The notes beneath the pieces were generated by a model, which had not been told where the DNA came from, did no database searches, and saw only the letters and a list, made by a program, of their open reading frames with translations. Positions 7,627 to 16,222 of a DNA stretch of 64,000 nucleotides are shown piece by piece. How positions within the stretch are numbered: the first letter of the stretch is position 1; every line of letters begins with the position of its first letter. The position numbers and the translations under genes were made by a program. Source of the stretch: Lentzea albidocapillata subsp. violacea (GTDB lineage: Bacteria > Actinomycetota > Actinomycetes > Mycobacteriales > Pseudonocardiaceae); the NCBI RefSeq assembly GCF_900100275.1, contig NZ_FNET01000013.1:62001-126000 (forward strand). The letters run 5' to 3'.

Positions 7627-8880
7627 TTGGCGTTGTGGACCGTGCACGGGGACGGTCGGATCACCGACAGTGAAACCGTCGCGCCCCAGGAAAGGGTGAG
7701 CTGGCCGCTCACCATCGGGTTCGGGGTGCAGCACCTCGTCGCCATGTTCGGCGCGACGGTGATCGTTCCCGTCGCCACCGGTCTGCCCGTCGCCACCACC
7801 CTGCTGTTCTCCGGCCTGGGCACGCTGCTCTTCCTCGTCATCACCAAGAACCGAGTGCCGAGCTACCTCGGCTCGTCCTTCGCCTTCGTGGCCCCGCTGG
7901 TGGCCGCGCGCGAGCAGGGCATCGCGGCACAACTCGGCGGTGTCGTCGCCGCCGGCCTGCTGGTGATCGTCGTCGGCATCGCGGTCAAGGCGCTCGGCGT
8001 GCGGCTGCTGGAGTCGGTCATGCCGCCGGTCGTCACCGGCGCCGTCGTGATCCTGATCGGGCTGAACCTCTCGCGCCAGGCCACCTCGAACTTCAGCGAG
8101 CAGCCCCTGCTCGCCGGCCTGACCACCCTGGTGATCCTGCTGGCCGGCGTGCTGGGCCGCGGCCTGGTGTTCCGGTTCTCGGTCCTGATCGGCTTCGTCG
8201 CGATCTGGATGGGCGGCCTGGCCTTCGGTGCCGTGTCGCCGGAACGGCTCGCCGCGCTGCGCGACGCGGCGTGGGTGGGCCTGCCGAAGCTCTACCAGCC
8301 CGAACTGCGGCCGTCCGTGGTGCTGCTGATGCTGCCCGTCGTGATCGTGCTGGTGGCCGAGGTCGTCGGGCACGTGAAGGCCGTCGCGGCGCTGACCGGC
8401 CGCAACCTCGACGGCAGCGCGGGCGACGCGATCATCGCGAACGGCCTGTCGACCGCGTTGTCCGGCCTGGGCGGTGGCGCCGGGACCACGACGTACTCCG
8501 AGAACATCGGCGTGATGGCCGTGACCCGCGTCTACACGACGGCGGCGTTCGCGTTCGCCGGTGTGTTCGCCACGCTGCTGGCGTTCTCCCCGAAGGCCAT
8601 CGCGCTGTTCGGCACCATCCCGCCGGGCGTGCTCGGCGGCTGCACGCTGGTGCTCTACGGCCTGATCGTGCTGGTCGGCGTGCGGATCTGGATGGACCGC
8701 GGCGTCGACCTGGCGAACCCGGCGAACGCGATGGTCGGCGGCGCGGCGCTGGTCGCCGGCGTCGGCGACCTCACCATCGAGATCGGCGACCTGGAGATGG
8801 GCGGGATGGTCTGGGGCTCGCTGCTCGTCGTGATCCTGCACCCCGTGATGCGCTGGCTCCGGGCCGCACGGCACACCTGA
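7627..8880 (+). CDS. NCS2-family uracil/xanthine permease
   Basis: 417-aa transporter with about 14 hydrophobic segments; proton-coupled uptake of uracil or xanthine. Seen: GFGVQHLVAMFGATVIVPVA, VPSYLGSSFAFVAP, NGLSTALSGLGGGAGTTTYSENIGVMAVTRV (given here as the family's N-G-x(n)-T-T-x-S-E-N-I-G motif), and GTIPPGVLGGCTLVLYGL. TTG at 7627 is chosen: GGGAGG precedes it and relatives begin ALWTVHGDG; an in-frame ATG at 7567 has no ribosome site. The UraA-like motif favours uracil, and the convergent neighbour is pyrD, but substrate cannot be fixed from sequence. Confidence 0.9.
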   Translation: MALWTVHGDGRITDSETVAPQERVSWPLTIGFGVQHLVAMFGATVIVPVATGLPVATTLLFSGLGTLLFLVITKNRVPSYLGSSFAFVAPLVAAREQGIAAQLGGVVAAGLLVIVVGIAVKALGVRLLESVMPPVVTGAVVILIGLNLSRQATSNFSEQPLLAGLTTLVILLAGVLGRGLVFRFSVLIGFVAIWMGGLAFGAVSPERLAALRDAAWVGLPKLYQPELRPSVVLLMLPVVIVLVAEVVGHVKAVAALTGRNLDGSAGDAIIANGLSTALSGLGGGAGTTTYSENIGVMAVTRVYTTAAFAFAGVFATLLAFSPKAIALFGTIPPGVLGGCTLVLYGLIVLVGVRIWMDRGVDLANPANAMVGGAALVAGVGDLTIEIGDLEMGGMVWGSLLVVILHPVMRWLRAARHT

Positions 8881-8883
8881 CGC

Positions 8884-9861
8884 TCACCTCAACGCGCGGT
8901 TGATCCTCGATACGAGTCCAGGACCCTCGTAGATGAACCCGGTGTAGATCTGCACGAGGCTCGCGCCGGCGTCGATCATGCGCTTGGCGTCGTCGGCGGA
9001 CGCGATGCCGCCGACACCGATGACCGGCAGGTCGCTGTTCTTCGTGATGAACCGGACCACGTCGTTCGCGCGCTGGGTGAGTGGCTTGCCGCTGAGCCCG
9101 CCGGTCTCGCCCTTGTGCGGGCTCGTGAGGCCCTCACGGCTGAGGGTGGTGTTCGTGGCGATGAGGCCCTTGATGCCGTTGTCGACGCACACCTGGATGA
9201 CCTCGGCGATGGCGTCCTCGGTGAGGTCCGGCGCGATCTTGACCAGCATCGGCTTGTCCGTCGCCGCGGTCAGGGTCGCGACGAGTTCGGTGAGCGCGCC
9301 CTTGTCCTGCAGGCTGCGCAGACCTGGCGTGTTGGGCGAGCTCACGTTGATCGCGTAGTAGTCGCCGTGGCTCTTCAGCGCGTTCAGCGAGTTCAGGTAG
9401 TCCTGCACGGCGTCCTCGACCGGCGTGATCTTGGACTTGCCGAGGCTGATGCCCAGCGGTGCCTTCAGCGGCGTCCTGTCGAGCTTCCCGGCAAGCGCTT
9501 GCGCACCCGCGTTGTTGAAGCCCATCCGGTTGATGATCGCGTCGTCCTCGCGGAGCCGGAACAGCCGGGGCTTCGGGTTGCCCGGCTGCGGGTGCCACGT
9601 GACGGTGCCGACCTCGACGAACCCGAAGCCCAGCGCACCCCACGCCGGCAACGCCCGCCCGTCCTTGTCGAGGCCCGCCGCGAGCCCCACGGGGTTCGGG
9701 AAGCGGACACCGAACACGGTGCGCGGGTTGTTCTGGTTGCGGGCGAACCTCGCCAGCGGGCTCAGCCGGGCCATCGCGTTGAGCGTGGTCTCGTGGACCC
9801 GCTCCGCGTCGCCACCGTGCATCCCGAACAACGCCCTGCGAACCACCTGCTTGTACACCAC
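8884..9861 (-). CDS. pyrD: Quinone-dependent dihydroorotate dehydrogenase (class 2)
   Basis: 325-aa FMN enzyme of pyrimidine synthesis; it oxidises dihydroorotate with quinone as acceptor at the membrane. Seen: VGLAAGLDKDGRALPAWGAL, NRMGFNNAGA, NVSSPNTPGLRSLQ with the class 2 catalytic serine region, KIAPDL, IATNTTL, and GVGGIASADDAKRMIDAGAS at the phosphate site. The N-terminal helical pair (MVYKQVVRRALFGM) marks class 2. GTG start at 9861; a second GTG codon follows at once. It is convergent with the permease, with only 3 nt between stops. Confidence 0.95.
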   Translation of the reverse strand: MVYKQVVRRALFGMHGGDAERVHETTLNAMARLSPLARFARNQNNPRTVFGVRFPNPVGLAAGLDKDGRALPAWGALGFGFVEVGTVTWHPQPGNPKPRLFRLREDDAIINRMGFNNAGAQALAGKLDRTPLKAPLGISLGKSKITPVEDAVQDYLNSLNALKSHGDYYAINVSSPNTPGLRSLQDKGALTELVATLTAATDKPMLVKIAPDLTEDAIAEVIQVCVDNGIKGLIATNTTLSREGLTSPHKGETGGLSGKPLTQRANDVVRFITKNSDLPVIGVGGIASADDAKRMIDAGASLVQIYTGFIYEGPGLVSRINRALR

Positions 9862-9904
9862 GCGCCCACCCTATAACGCCAGCTCAGGGTGGGCGCGCAG
9901 CGCC

Positions 9905-10426
9905 TCAGTTCCCGACTTCCGCCAGGCAGTCCGGCGCGGGGTCGCGGATCGGGCCGGTGAAGCCCAGCCCGGTGTCGCGGTCCGGCCGGTTCGAGATGCC
10001 CAGCAGCACCGTGTACCCGGCCGGGATGTCGCCGGGGCTCATCGTGACGGCGCCGTCGTCGGCGACGCGCGGAAGCACGTAGTCGCCGAGGAGGTCCATC
10101 TTGGTCTCGTCCAGCTCCGCGCAGTCGCGTGACATCGGCACGGCCTTCGCGCCGATGCCGTACTCGCGCAGCTTCGCGTTGGCCGCGTCGACCCCTTTGA
10201 TGTCCCGGATGCTCACCGTGACGCTGCCGTCGGCGTTCTTGGTGACGGCGTAGGCAGGGGAGTCGCTGTTGACGATCGCGATGGTCGCCGCACCGGCCAT
10301 GGCCAGCACTCCGGCGGCTGCCAGCAACGGCCGCGCGGACCTCCTGTGCCGCTCCGGCGCCCCTTCCACCGTCTGCCCGTGCTCGCGCATCAGGTCGTTG
10401 AGCAGGTTGTCCTTGAACGTCGTCAT
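9905..10426 (-). CDS. Single-pass membrane protein paired with an ECF sigma factor
   Basis: 173 aa: a short cytoplasmic N-terminus (MTTFKDNLLNDLMREHGQTV), one hydrophobic segment at about residues 33-52 (LLAAAGVLAMAGAATIAIV), and an extracellular domain starting AYAVTKNADGSVTVSIRDIKG. No zinc-binding H-x3-C-x2-C anti-sigma motif is present. The start overlaps the upstream sigma gene by 4 nt, so both are made together. This arrangement and the YAVTKNxDGSV block recur beside actinobacterial ECF sigma genes. An anti-sigma-like role is inferred from context only. Confidence 0.65.
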   Translation of the reverse strand: MTTFKDNLLNDLMREHGQTVEGAPERHRRSARPLLAAAGVLAMAGAATIAIVNSDSPAYAVTKNADGSVTVSIRDIKGVDAANAKLREYGIGAKAVPMSRDCAELDETKMDLLGDYVLPRVADDGAVTMSPGDIPAGYTVLLGISNRPDRDTGLGFTGPIRDPAPDCLAEVGN

Positions 10427-10992
10427 CGCTGTCCCCCGTTCGATGCCAGGTCGCGGACCTTGCCGCGCGCCCGGAAGAGCCTGATCCGCAGCGCGCCGGA
10501 CGACATGCCCAGCACCTTCGCCGCGTCCTTCGGTGCCATCCCGACGAGGTCGACCAGTTCGATCACCTCGCGGTCGGCGGGACTGAGCGCCGCCATCGCC
10601 GCGATCAGCTCGCGGCCTTCCCGTTCCGCGTCGATGCGCGACACCAGGTCGGTGATCTCGTCGGTGTCGAGCACACGCCGCCCGTGGATGCGCGCCACCA
10701 CGTCCCGGCCACGTGTGGTGGCCTCGCAGTGCTGTGCGAACACCCGCCGTGCGATGCCGAGAACCCAGCCTCGCGCCGTGCCTCTCGTACGGTCGAACGT
10801 GGAGAACGACGTGATGGCGGCGACGAACGTGTCCGCGGTCAGATCGGCGGCCGTCTGCGGATCGGAGGTACGCCGGGCGAAGTACGACGTGACCACGTCG
10901 AACTCAGCCTCGTAGATCTCCTCGAACGCGCGCGCCGCGCGGGTGGGAGACGGTGGCGGTGGATGTCGGGGTGCTGTCATCGGCTGACTCAC
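10423..10992 (-). CDS. ECF-type RNA polymerase sigma factor
   Basis: 189-aa sigma factor with regions 2 and 4 only. Region 2: FDVVTSYFARRTSDPQTAAD, LTADTFVAAI, then GTARGWVLGIARRVF. Region 4: MAALSPADREVIELVDLVGM followed by KDAAKVLGMSSGALRIRLFR, the promoter -35-binding HTH. A P/T-rich N-terminal tail precedes region 2. GTG at 10992 is the outermost start; ATG five codons in (MTAPRHPPPP) is equally possible. It is the first gene of a two-gene unit with the membrane protein downstream. Confidence 0.9.
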   Translation of the reverse strand: MSQPMTAPRHPPPPSPTRAARAFEEIYEAEFDVVTSYFARRTSDPQTAADLTADTFVAAITSFSTFDRTRGTARGWVLGIARRVFAQHCEATTRGRDVVARIHGRRVLDTDEITDLVSRIDAEREGRELIAAMAALSPADREVIELVDLVGMAPKDAAKVLGMSSGALRIRLFRARGKVRDLASNGGQR

Positions 10993-11022
10993 GCCAATGA
11001 TTGCCGACTTCCGCCGACGCCG

Positions 11023-12261
11023 TTACAGCGGCTTCGGCACCTTGATCGTCGCCTGCTCGTCCAACGGCATCGAGGGCTTGGTCCGGAACGTCACCGGCAG
11101 CCCCCGCAATCCGCGGCTGCCCAGCGAGACCCGCCACGACAGCGGCTGCGAGGTGTCCAGGGCCAGCCCGGCGCACCGCCCCAGCAGCGTCCGGAACGCC
11201 ACCTCGCCCTCCAGCCGGGCCAGTGGCGCGCCCAGGCAGAAGTGGATGCCGTGCCCGAACGCCAGGTGCTGGCGGTCCGCCCGCTCGATGTTGAGCTGGT
11301 CGGCCCGCGGGTACCGGGTGCCGTCGTGCTCGGCGGAGGCCAGCGACAGCAGCACGACGTCGCCCGCCTGGACCTGCGCGCCGCCGATCGTCAGCGGCCT
11401 CGTCGCGAAGCGCAGCAGGTGCGAAGTCGGACCGTCGAACCGCAGGAACTCCTCGATGGCGCCCGGTAGCAGTGACGACGAGCGCTGCAGCAGTTCGAGC
11501 TGCTCTGGGTGGCGCAGCAACGCCAGCGCGCCGTTGCCCACGAGGTCGACGGCCGTGGTGTAACCGGCCACGAGCAGCAGGAACGCCAGCGAGGCCAGTT
11601 CGCTGTCGGACAGCGCTGCCTCGCCGGTCGAGCGGGCCAGGCCGCCGATCAGGTCGTCGTCACCGGACGTCCGCTTGTGCGTGACGAGGTCGCGCAGGTA
11701 CCCCGATGTCTCCTCACGGGCAGAGGACGCGTCGCCGTCCGCCAGCCCGGTGACCACGTCCGCCCAGTAGCGGAAGTTCTCCTGGTCGACGGCGGGGACG
11801 CCGAGCAGTTCCATGATCACGGTGATCGGCAGCGGCGCCGCGAAGTCCGCGATCAGGTCGCAGCGCCCGGAGTCGGCGAAGTCACCGGCCAGCTGGGCGG
11901 CCACCTGCTCGATCCGGGGCCGCAGTGCGGCGATGCGGCGCGGCGTGAGCTGGCTCGACACCGCACGGCGCAGACGCGTGTGATCAGGCTCGTCGCTGTT
12001 CATCATGTGGTCCGACAGGTCGCCGAACCACCACGACGCGAAGTGCGGATGGCCGCGCAGGGGTTCGGCGAGCGCGGAGCCGTGCGAGGACAGCAGCGGG
12101 TTGTCCAGTGCGGCGCGCACGTCGGGGTAGCGGGTCACGAGCCACATGGGCACGCCTAGGGTCTCGACGCGGTGCACGGGACCTGCGTCGCGCAGGCTTT
12201 TCAGCACCGCGTACGGGTCATCGGTGAAGCCGGGGCGCAACGCATCCAGATCGACCGCCAT
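11023..12261 (-). CDS. Cytochrome P450
   Basis: About 412-aa soluble bacterial P450 monooxygenase. Seen: I-helix LLLVAGYTTAVDLVGNGAL with the A-G-x-x-T oxygen-activating motif, E-x-x-R in EEFLRF, and the haem loop FGHGIHFCLGAPLARLEGEV with the cysteine ligand. ATG at 12261 (MAVDLDALRPGF) is preferred. A start at 12309 would add 16 codons with poor third-position G/C and overlap the nei gene by 16 nt; neither has a good ribosome site. No ferredoxin or reductase gene is adjacent, so it must use partners encoded elsewhere. Substrate unknown. Confidence 0.9.
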   Translation of the reverse strand: MAVDLDALRPGFTDDPYAVLKSLRDAGPVHRVETLGVPMWLVTRYPDVRAALDNPLLSSHGSALAEPLRGHPHFASWWFGDLSDHMMNSDEPDHTRLRRAVSSQLTPRRIAALRPRIEQVAAQLAGDFADSGRCDLIADFAAPLPITVIMELLGVPAVDQENFRYWADVVTGLADGDASSAREETSGYLRDLVTHKRTSGDDDLIGGLARSTGEAALSDSELASLAFLLLVAGYTTAVDLVGNGALALLRHPEQLELLQRSSSLLPGAIEEFLRFDGPTSHLLRFATRPLTIGGAQVQAGDVVLLSLASAEHDGTRYPRADQLNIERADRQHLAFGHGIHFCLGAPLARLEGEVAFRTLLGRCAGLALDTSQPLSWRVSLGSRGLRGLPVTFRTKPSMPLDEQATIKVPKPL

Positions 12262-12293
12262 ATTGGGGGACACGGCTGCAAGAGCGTCTCGGT

Positions 12294-13055
12294 TCAACCT
12301 GATTGACATTTTGGGCAGAAGTACACGAATCTGCCTTCGATCTCGTCCGATCGGACTCTTGTGCCGCAACGCAAACAGGGTTTGCCGGTCCGCTCGAAAA
12401 CGTAGTGCTGCACGCGCGGGTCGCCGGTGGTGCGCTGTTCGGGCCGCCACTGGTTGGCCTGCAAGAGCTTCCGTGACAACGCGACCGCACGTGACGCGTC
12501 CACGGATGACACTGGGGCGGTCGGCAGAACACGCAGCAGGAAACACACTTCCGCGCGGTAGAGATTGCCGACTCCGGCCATGATCCGCTGATCCAACAAT
12601 GCGAGCCCGATCGCCCGGGAAGGATCCGCGGTCAACCGCTGAACAGCCTCAGTGGCGTCGAACCCGGCTGCCAGAAGATCAGGTCCGAGATGGGAGATGA
12701 GCCGATCCTCGTCGGCGGTCGGCAGGAACTCCAGGTCGTGCAGAGCGAATCCGATGGCCTGCCGGTCGTCCACCTCGAACACCGCGCGGGCCTGGTGCGC
12801 GGGACGACGCCAGCGCTCGCCGGGCCGGTAGAGGTGCCACGAGCCGTCCATCCGGAAGTGGCTGCGCAGGCTGTTGCCGTCGGAGAACCGGGTGAACATG
12901 TGCTTGCCGTACGTGCGCACGCCGAGCACGTCCAGACCGCTCAGGTCCAGCGCGGCCAGCCGGGGATGACGCAGTTCGCCGCGTCGCAGCGTCTTCCCGG
13001 CCAGCGCCTCGTGCATGCGATGACCGGCCAGGAAGACCGTGTCCCCTTCAGGCAT
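12294..13055 (-). CDS. nei: Endonuclease VIII / formamidopyrimidine-type DNA glycosylase (Nei)
   Basis: 253-aa base-excision repair glycosylase/AP lyase. Seen: MPEGDTVFLAG with catalytic Pro2 and Glu3 after Met removal, GVRTYGKHMFTRFSDG, RSHFRMDGSW, IMAGVGNLYRAEVCFLLRV with the H2TH asparagine, and a C-terminal zinc finger (CLRCGTRVRSDEIEG ... FCPKC). Glu at position 3 and the E-G-D-T start are typical of Nei rather than Fpg (usually PELPE). ATG at 13055 overlaps the ParA gene stop by 8 nt, so it is probably translated with it; P450 follows. Confidence 0.9.
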   Translation of the reverse strand: MPEGDTVFLAGHRMHEALAGKTLRRGELRHPRLAALDLSGLDVLGVRTYGKHMFTRFSDGNSLRSHFRMDGSWHLYRPGERWRRPAHQARAVFEVDDRQAIGFALHDLEFLPTADEDRLISHLGPDLLAAGFDATEAVQRLTADPSRAIGLALLDQRIMAGVGNLYRAEVCFLLRVLPTAPVSSVDASRAVALSRKLLQANQWRPEQRTTGDPRVQHYVFERTGKPCLRCGTRVRSDEIEGRFVYFCPKCQSG

Positions 13056-13893
13056 CCACCGCTTCCTGGATCTCGTCGTCGTCGAAGTCGTGGTGCACGG
13101 CCCGGCGCCGGCTCCGTGAGATGCGCTGGATGCGGGCAAGCAGCAGGTTGAACGCCAGCGCCACCTCACGCGCGCCAGGGGTGCCCCACTCGTGGATCGG
13201 CATGCACGCACCCTGTGCCTGCTGCACGGCGAGACGGTCCGGCAACGCCACCGGCATCACCAACGGCCCGAAGATGTCGCGCAGCTCCTCGATGCGGAAC
13301 TGGTGCTCGTGCGAACGCGGCCGCACGCGGTTCACGACGACGCCCAACGGCTGCAGGTCGGCGTTGTTGCTCTCACGTTCGTTCTGCACCGCCTCGAACG
13401 CCCGCTGCACACCCGCCACCGCGAACATCGTCGGCTCGGTGACCAGCAGCGCGCGGTCGGCCGCCACCAGCGCCGAGCGGGTCAGCTGGCCCAGCGACGG
13501 CGGGCAGTCGAGCAGCACGAGCTGGTACGGGAACTCGTCGTACATGTCGCGCAACGTGCGCAACGCGTCTTTCAGACGATGCAGCCGCGACTCGTTCGGA
13601 TCCGGGTGGTTGAGCAGCTCGGCGTCCTCGGACCCGGACAGCACGTCGATGCCGTCACCCCACCGGCTCGGGCGGATCGCCTGCTCGACGTTCTCCTCGG
13701 ACGGGTCTTGCAGGACGTCGTAGATGCTGGCCTTGGACTCCTCTGGCTCCAGCGTCGACGTGGCGTTGCACTGGGGATCAAGATCGATCACCAGAGTGCG
13801 GACACCACGGCGGAGGGCGGCAGAGGCCAGGCCGAGCACCACCGTCGTCTTGCCGACGCCTCCCTTGAGGCTGAGCACGGACACCGTATGCAC
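13048..13893 (-). CDS. ParA/MinD-family ATPase
   Basis: 281-aa deviant Walker-A ATPase. Seen: LSLKGGVGKTTVVLGLASAA (P-loop KGGVGKTT at residues 10-17), LVIDLDPQCNATST, LVLLDCPPSLG, and VVVNRVRPRSHEH. A basic SRSRRRAVHHDFDDDEIQEA tail follows the ATPase core. No ParB gene is next to it, so it is not the oriC parAB pair. It resembles the orphan ParA-like proteins of actinobacteria (Rv3213c type), whose cargo is uncertain. It overlaps nei downstream and is divergent from the methyltransferase gene, with 33 nt between starts. Confidence 0.85.
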   Translation of the reverse strand: MHTVSVLSLKGGVGKTTVVLGLASAALRRGVRTLVIDLDPQCNATSTLEPEESKASIYDVLQDPSEENVEQAIRPSRWGDGIDVLSGSEDAELLNHPDPNESRLHRLKDALRTLRDMYDEFPYQLVLLDCPPSLGQLTRSALVAADRALLVTEPTMFAVAGVQRAFEAVQNERESNNADLQPLGVVVNRVRPRSHEHQFRIEELRDIFGPLVMPVALPDRLAVQQAQGACMPIHEWGTPGAREVALAFNLLLARIQRISRSRRRAVHHDFDDDEIQEAVDA

Positions 13894-13926
13894 AGACCTA
13901 CTCTAGGGTCTCCTACTCTGTTGGAC

Positions 13927-14646
13927 ATGCGACCGGACGCCGTACAGAGGGTGCTCGACGCCGAATTGGCCGCCGCACGCGAGCGCAGGGGTGGGCAACA
14001 GCCCCGTGTGCTCGACGTCGGAGGCGGCAGCGGCGTCTGGGCCGTGCCCCTAGCCGCAGCAGGCTGCGCGGTCACGGTCGTGGAGCCTTCACCGAACGCA
14101 CTGGCCACGCTGCACACCCGTGCGCGCGAAGCCGGTGTGACGATCAACGCAGTCCAGGGCGACACGGACTCGTTGGGCGTTCCCGCTGGTGAGGCCGATC
14201 TGGTGCTGGCGCACGGGCTGCTGGAGGTCGTGGACGACGCGCCCGCCGCCCTCGCCTCGCTGGCCGCCGCGGTGGCGCCCGGCGGCGCCGTGTCGGTGCT
14301 GGTCGCGAACCGGTTCGCGGCGATCCTGCACCGCGCTATCGCCGGCCGCATCGTCGACGCGCGCAGGCTGCTGGACGACGACGCGGGGCAGCTCGCTGGC
14401 ACGCGTGACCCGTTGCAACGCCGGTTCGATGTCGCCGGACTCGAGAAACTCGTCCTGGAAGCTGGTCTGTCCGTGGAGATCCTGCAGGGTCACGGGGTAG
14501 TTTCTGACCTCGTGCCCGGCGTGGTGCTGGACGCGAATCCGGGTGTCGCCGACGCACTCGCCGAGCTGGAACTGGCCGCCGCCACGCGTTCCCCGCTCCG
14601 GGACGTCGCCGCCCGCCTGCACGTGCTTGCCCGCCGCACCGACTGA
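13927..14646 (+). CDS. Class I SAM-dependent methyltransferase
   Basis: 239 aa with a Rossmann methyltransferase core: motif I VLDVGGGSGVWAVPLAAAG near residue 27, an acidic strand end VTVVEPSP, motif II DLVLAHGLLEVVDD and motif III APGGAVSVLVANR. The C-terminal third (EKLVLEAGLSVEILQGHGVV) resembles small-molecule or quinone-type methyltransferases. ATG at 13927 follows a weak AGGGTCTCC stretch; a TTG two codons upstream is less likely. The substrate is unknown, and nothing nearby suggests a pathway. Confidence 0.85.
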   Translation: MRPDAVQRVLDAELAAARERRGGQQPRVLDVGGGSGVWAVPLAAAGCAVTVVEPSPNALATLHTRAREAGVTINAVQGDTDSLGVPAGEADLVLAHGLLEVVDDAPAALASLAAAVAPGGAVSVLVANRFAAILHRAIAGRIVDARRLLDDDAGQLAGTRDPLQRRFDVAGLEKLVLEAGLSVEILQGHGVVSDLVPGVVLDANPGVADALAELELAAATRSPLRDVAARLHVLARRTD

Positions 14647-14744
14647 AACCCTTTGCAGCCGGACTTTTATGACCCTGATGAGTGGTCCCGAACAACTTGG
14701 CGGCGAAAGATAATGACTTCGTTGCCGACTTAGGGACCAACGCG

Positions 14745-15314
14745 ATGGAAAGTTCCGACCTGCTGGCCTCATTGGTCAACGAGGCCGTTGCGGGTGACCG
14801 GCAAGCCATCGAACGGCTGCTGGCCTCCGTGCGCCCGCTGGTGGCGCGGTACTGCCGTGCGCGCGTCGGTCGCTACGAAAGGGCGTACGCGTCGGCGGAC
14901 GACGTGGCGCAGGAGGTCTGCCTGGCGGTGCTCACGGCGCTGCCCACCTACCGCGAGCAGGGAAGACCTTTCCTGGCGTTCGTCTACGGCATCGCCGCGC
15001 ACAAGGTCGCGGACGCGCACCGGGTCTCGGCGCGCAACCGGTCCGAGCCCGTGGCCGAGGTGCCGGACGGTCCGTCGTCGGCTGTCGACCCCGAGGACAA
15101 CGCGCTGCTCGGTTCGCTCTCGGCGCGGCTGGGTCAGTTGCTGCGGGGTCTGCCGGACAAGCAACGCGAGATCCTGCTGCTGCGCGTCGTGGTCGGGCTG
15201 ACGGCGGAGGAGACGGCCGAGGCGATCGGTTCGACGCCGGGCGCCGTGAGGGTGGCTCAACACCGTGCGCTGGCCAAGCTCCGTACGTCCGCGGGGGTCC
15301 AGGAACTGATTTGA
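14745..15314 (+). CDS. SigD/ShbA-type sigma factor, copy 1 of three
   Basis: 189-aa group IV sigma factor. Region 2 runs from RPLVARYCRARVG through SADDVAQEVCLAVLTALPTY and GRPFLAFVYGIAAHKVADAH. Region 4 has LPDKQREILLLRVVVGLTAE followed by ETAEAIGSTPGAVRVAQHRA. This matches M. tuberculosis SigD and Streptomyces ShbA, usually a single-copy gene. ATG at 14745 (MESSDLLASLV) lies 8 nt after AGGGA; an in-frame GTG at 14682 has no support. No anti-sigma gene is attached. Two close paralogues follow on the same strand. Confidence 0.9.
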   Translation: MESSDLLASLVNEAVAGDRQAIERLLASVRPLVARYCRARVGRYERAYASADDVAQEVCLAVLTALPTYREQGRPFLAFVYGIAAHKVADAHRVSARNRSEPVAEVPDGPSSAVDPEDNALLGSLSARLGQLLRGLPDKQREILLLRVVVGLTAEETAEAIGSTPGAVRVAQHRALAKLRTSAGVQELI

Positions 15315-15553
15315 CCGCCTTCGAAGCCGACTCCTGGTGGGCAAGGCACGGTATTGGGTGATTGCTCGTCACGAATTCACCGGATTGGCGGAACGCGTGG
15401 GTTTCGGTTACGTGGAGTGGTTGCTCCATGCCTAGTATCCACCGCTGTTCGTTGCTGCAAACGGGTGACGTTTGAAGTTTCTCCCTACTTTCCGCATAAG
15501 GAGTGACGTGTCGCACGTCTCCTCCACGGGACGTCGACGAGGGGACGCTTCGA

Positions 15554-16120
15554 ATGGAGAGTTCGGCTTTGTCCGCAGAACTGGTCAGCCTGGCCGTGCA
15601 AGGCGAGCCGAGGGCCACTGACCAGCTACTTCGCTACCTGCGACCGCTGGTGGTGAAGTACTGTCGCGCGCGTGTCGGTCGCTCCGCGACAACTGCGGAC
15701 GACGTCGCGCAGGAGGTCTGCCTCGCCGTGCTGACGGCTCTGCCGAAGTACCGGGAGCAAGGCAGGCCGTTCCTCGCGTTCGTCTACGGCATCGCCGCGC
15801 ACAAGGTCGCCGACGCGCATCGGGCACTGGCTCGTAACCGAGCGGAGCCGGTGGCCGAAGTGCCCGACCAAGCCGTGCGGGGTGTCGGGCCGGAGGATTT
15901 CGTTCTTCAGGACGAGCTGAACGGCGCACTCGGCCGGCTGCTGCACCTCCTGCCGGCCAAACAGCGCGAGATTCTGGTGCTCCGCGTCGTGGTGGGTCTT
16001 TCCGCCGAGGAGACCGCGGAGGCCGTGGGGTCCACGCCGGGTGCGGTTCGCGTCGCCCAGCACCGTGCGCTCGGTCGCCTTCGCAAGGAAATCGCGTCAT
16101 TGGCTGTCCCGATCGGGTGA
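15554..16120 (+). CDS. SigD/ShbA-type sigma factor, copy 2 of three
   Basis: 188 aa, collinear with copy 1 and starting alike (MESSALSAELVSLAVQ). Region 2: VVKYCRARVGRSATTADDVA, QEVCLAVLTALPKYREQGRP, AFVYGIAAHKVADAHRALAR. Region 4: LPAKQREILVLRVVVGLSAE then ETAEAVGSTPGAVRVAQHRA. Compared with copy 1 it lacks a few residues between the RVG and DDV blocks and has a different acidic linker (DQAVRGVGPEDFVLQDE). ATG at 15554 follows GAGGGGA. The 239-nt gap from copy 1 could hold its own promoter, which would allow separate control. Confidence 0.9.
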   Translation: MESSALSAELVSLAVQGEPRATDQLLRYLRPLVVKYCRARVGRSATTADDVAQEVCLAVLTALPKYREQGRPFLAFVYGIAAHKVADAHRALARNRAEPVAEVPDQAVRGVGPEDFVLQDELNGALGRLLHLLPAKQREILVLRVVVGLSAEETAEAVGSTPGAVRVAQHRALGRLRKEIASLAVPIG

Positions 16121-16222
16121 CATTCGTTTGCGTTTGCTACCAGTAGTGGCGAGTGCGTGGGGTGGACGCACCCAAACGACATACCTAGAGGCAGGAAGAC
16201 ACCGACATAAGGACCAGGGGGC

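Noticed and set aside
13048..13893. Chromosome-partition parAB locus
   Set aside because: No parB gene or parS-like site is adjacent; the ParA is an orphan type.
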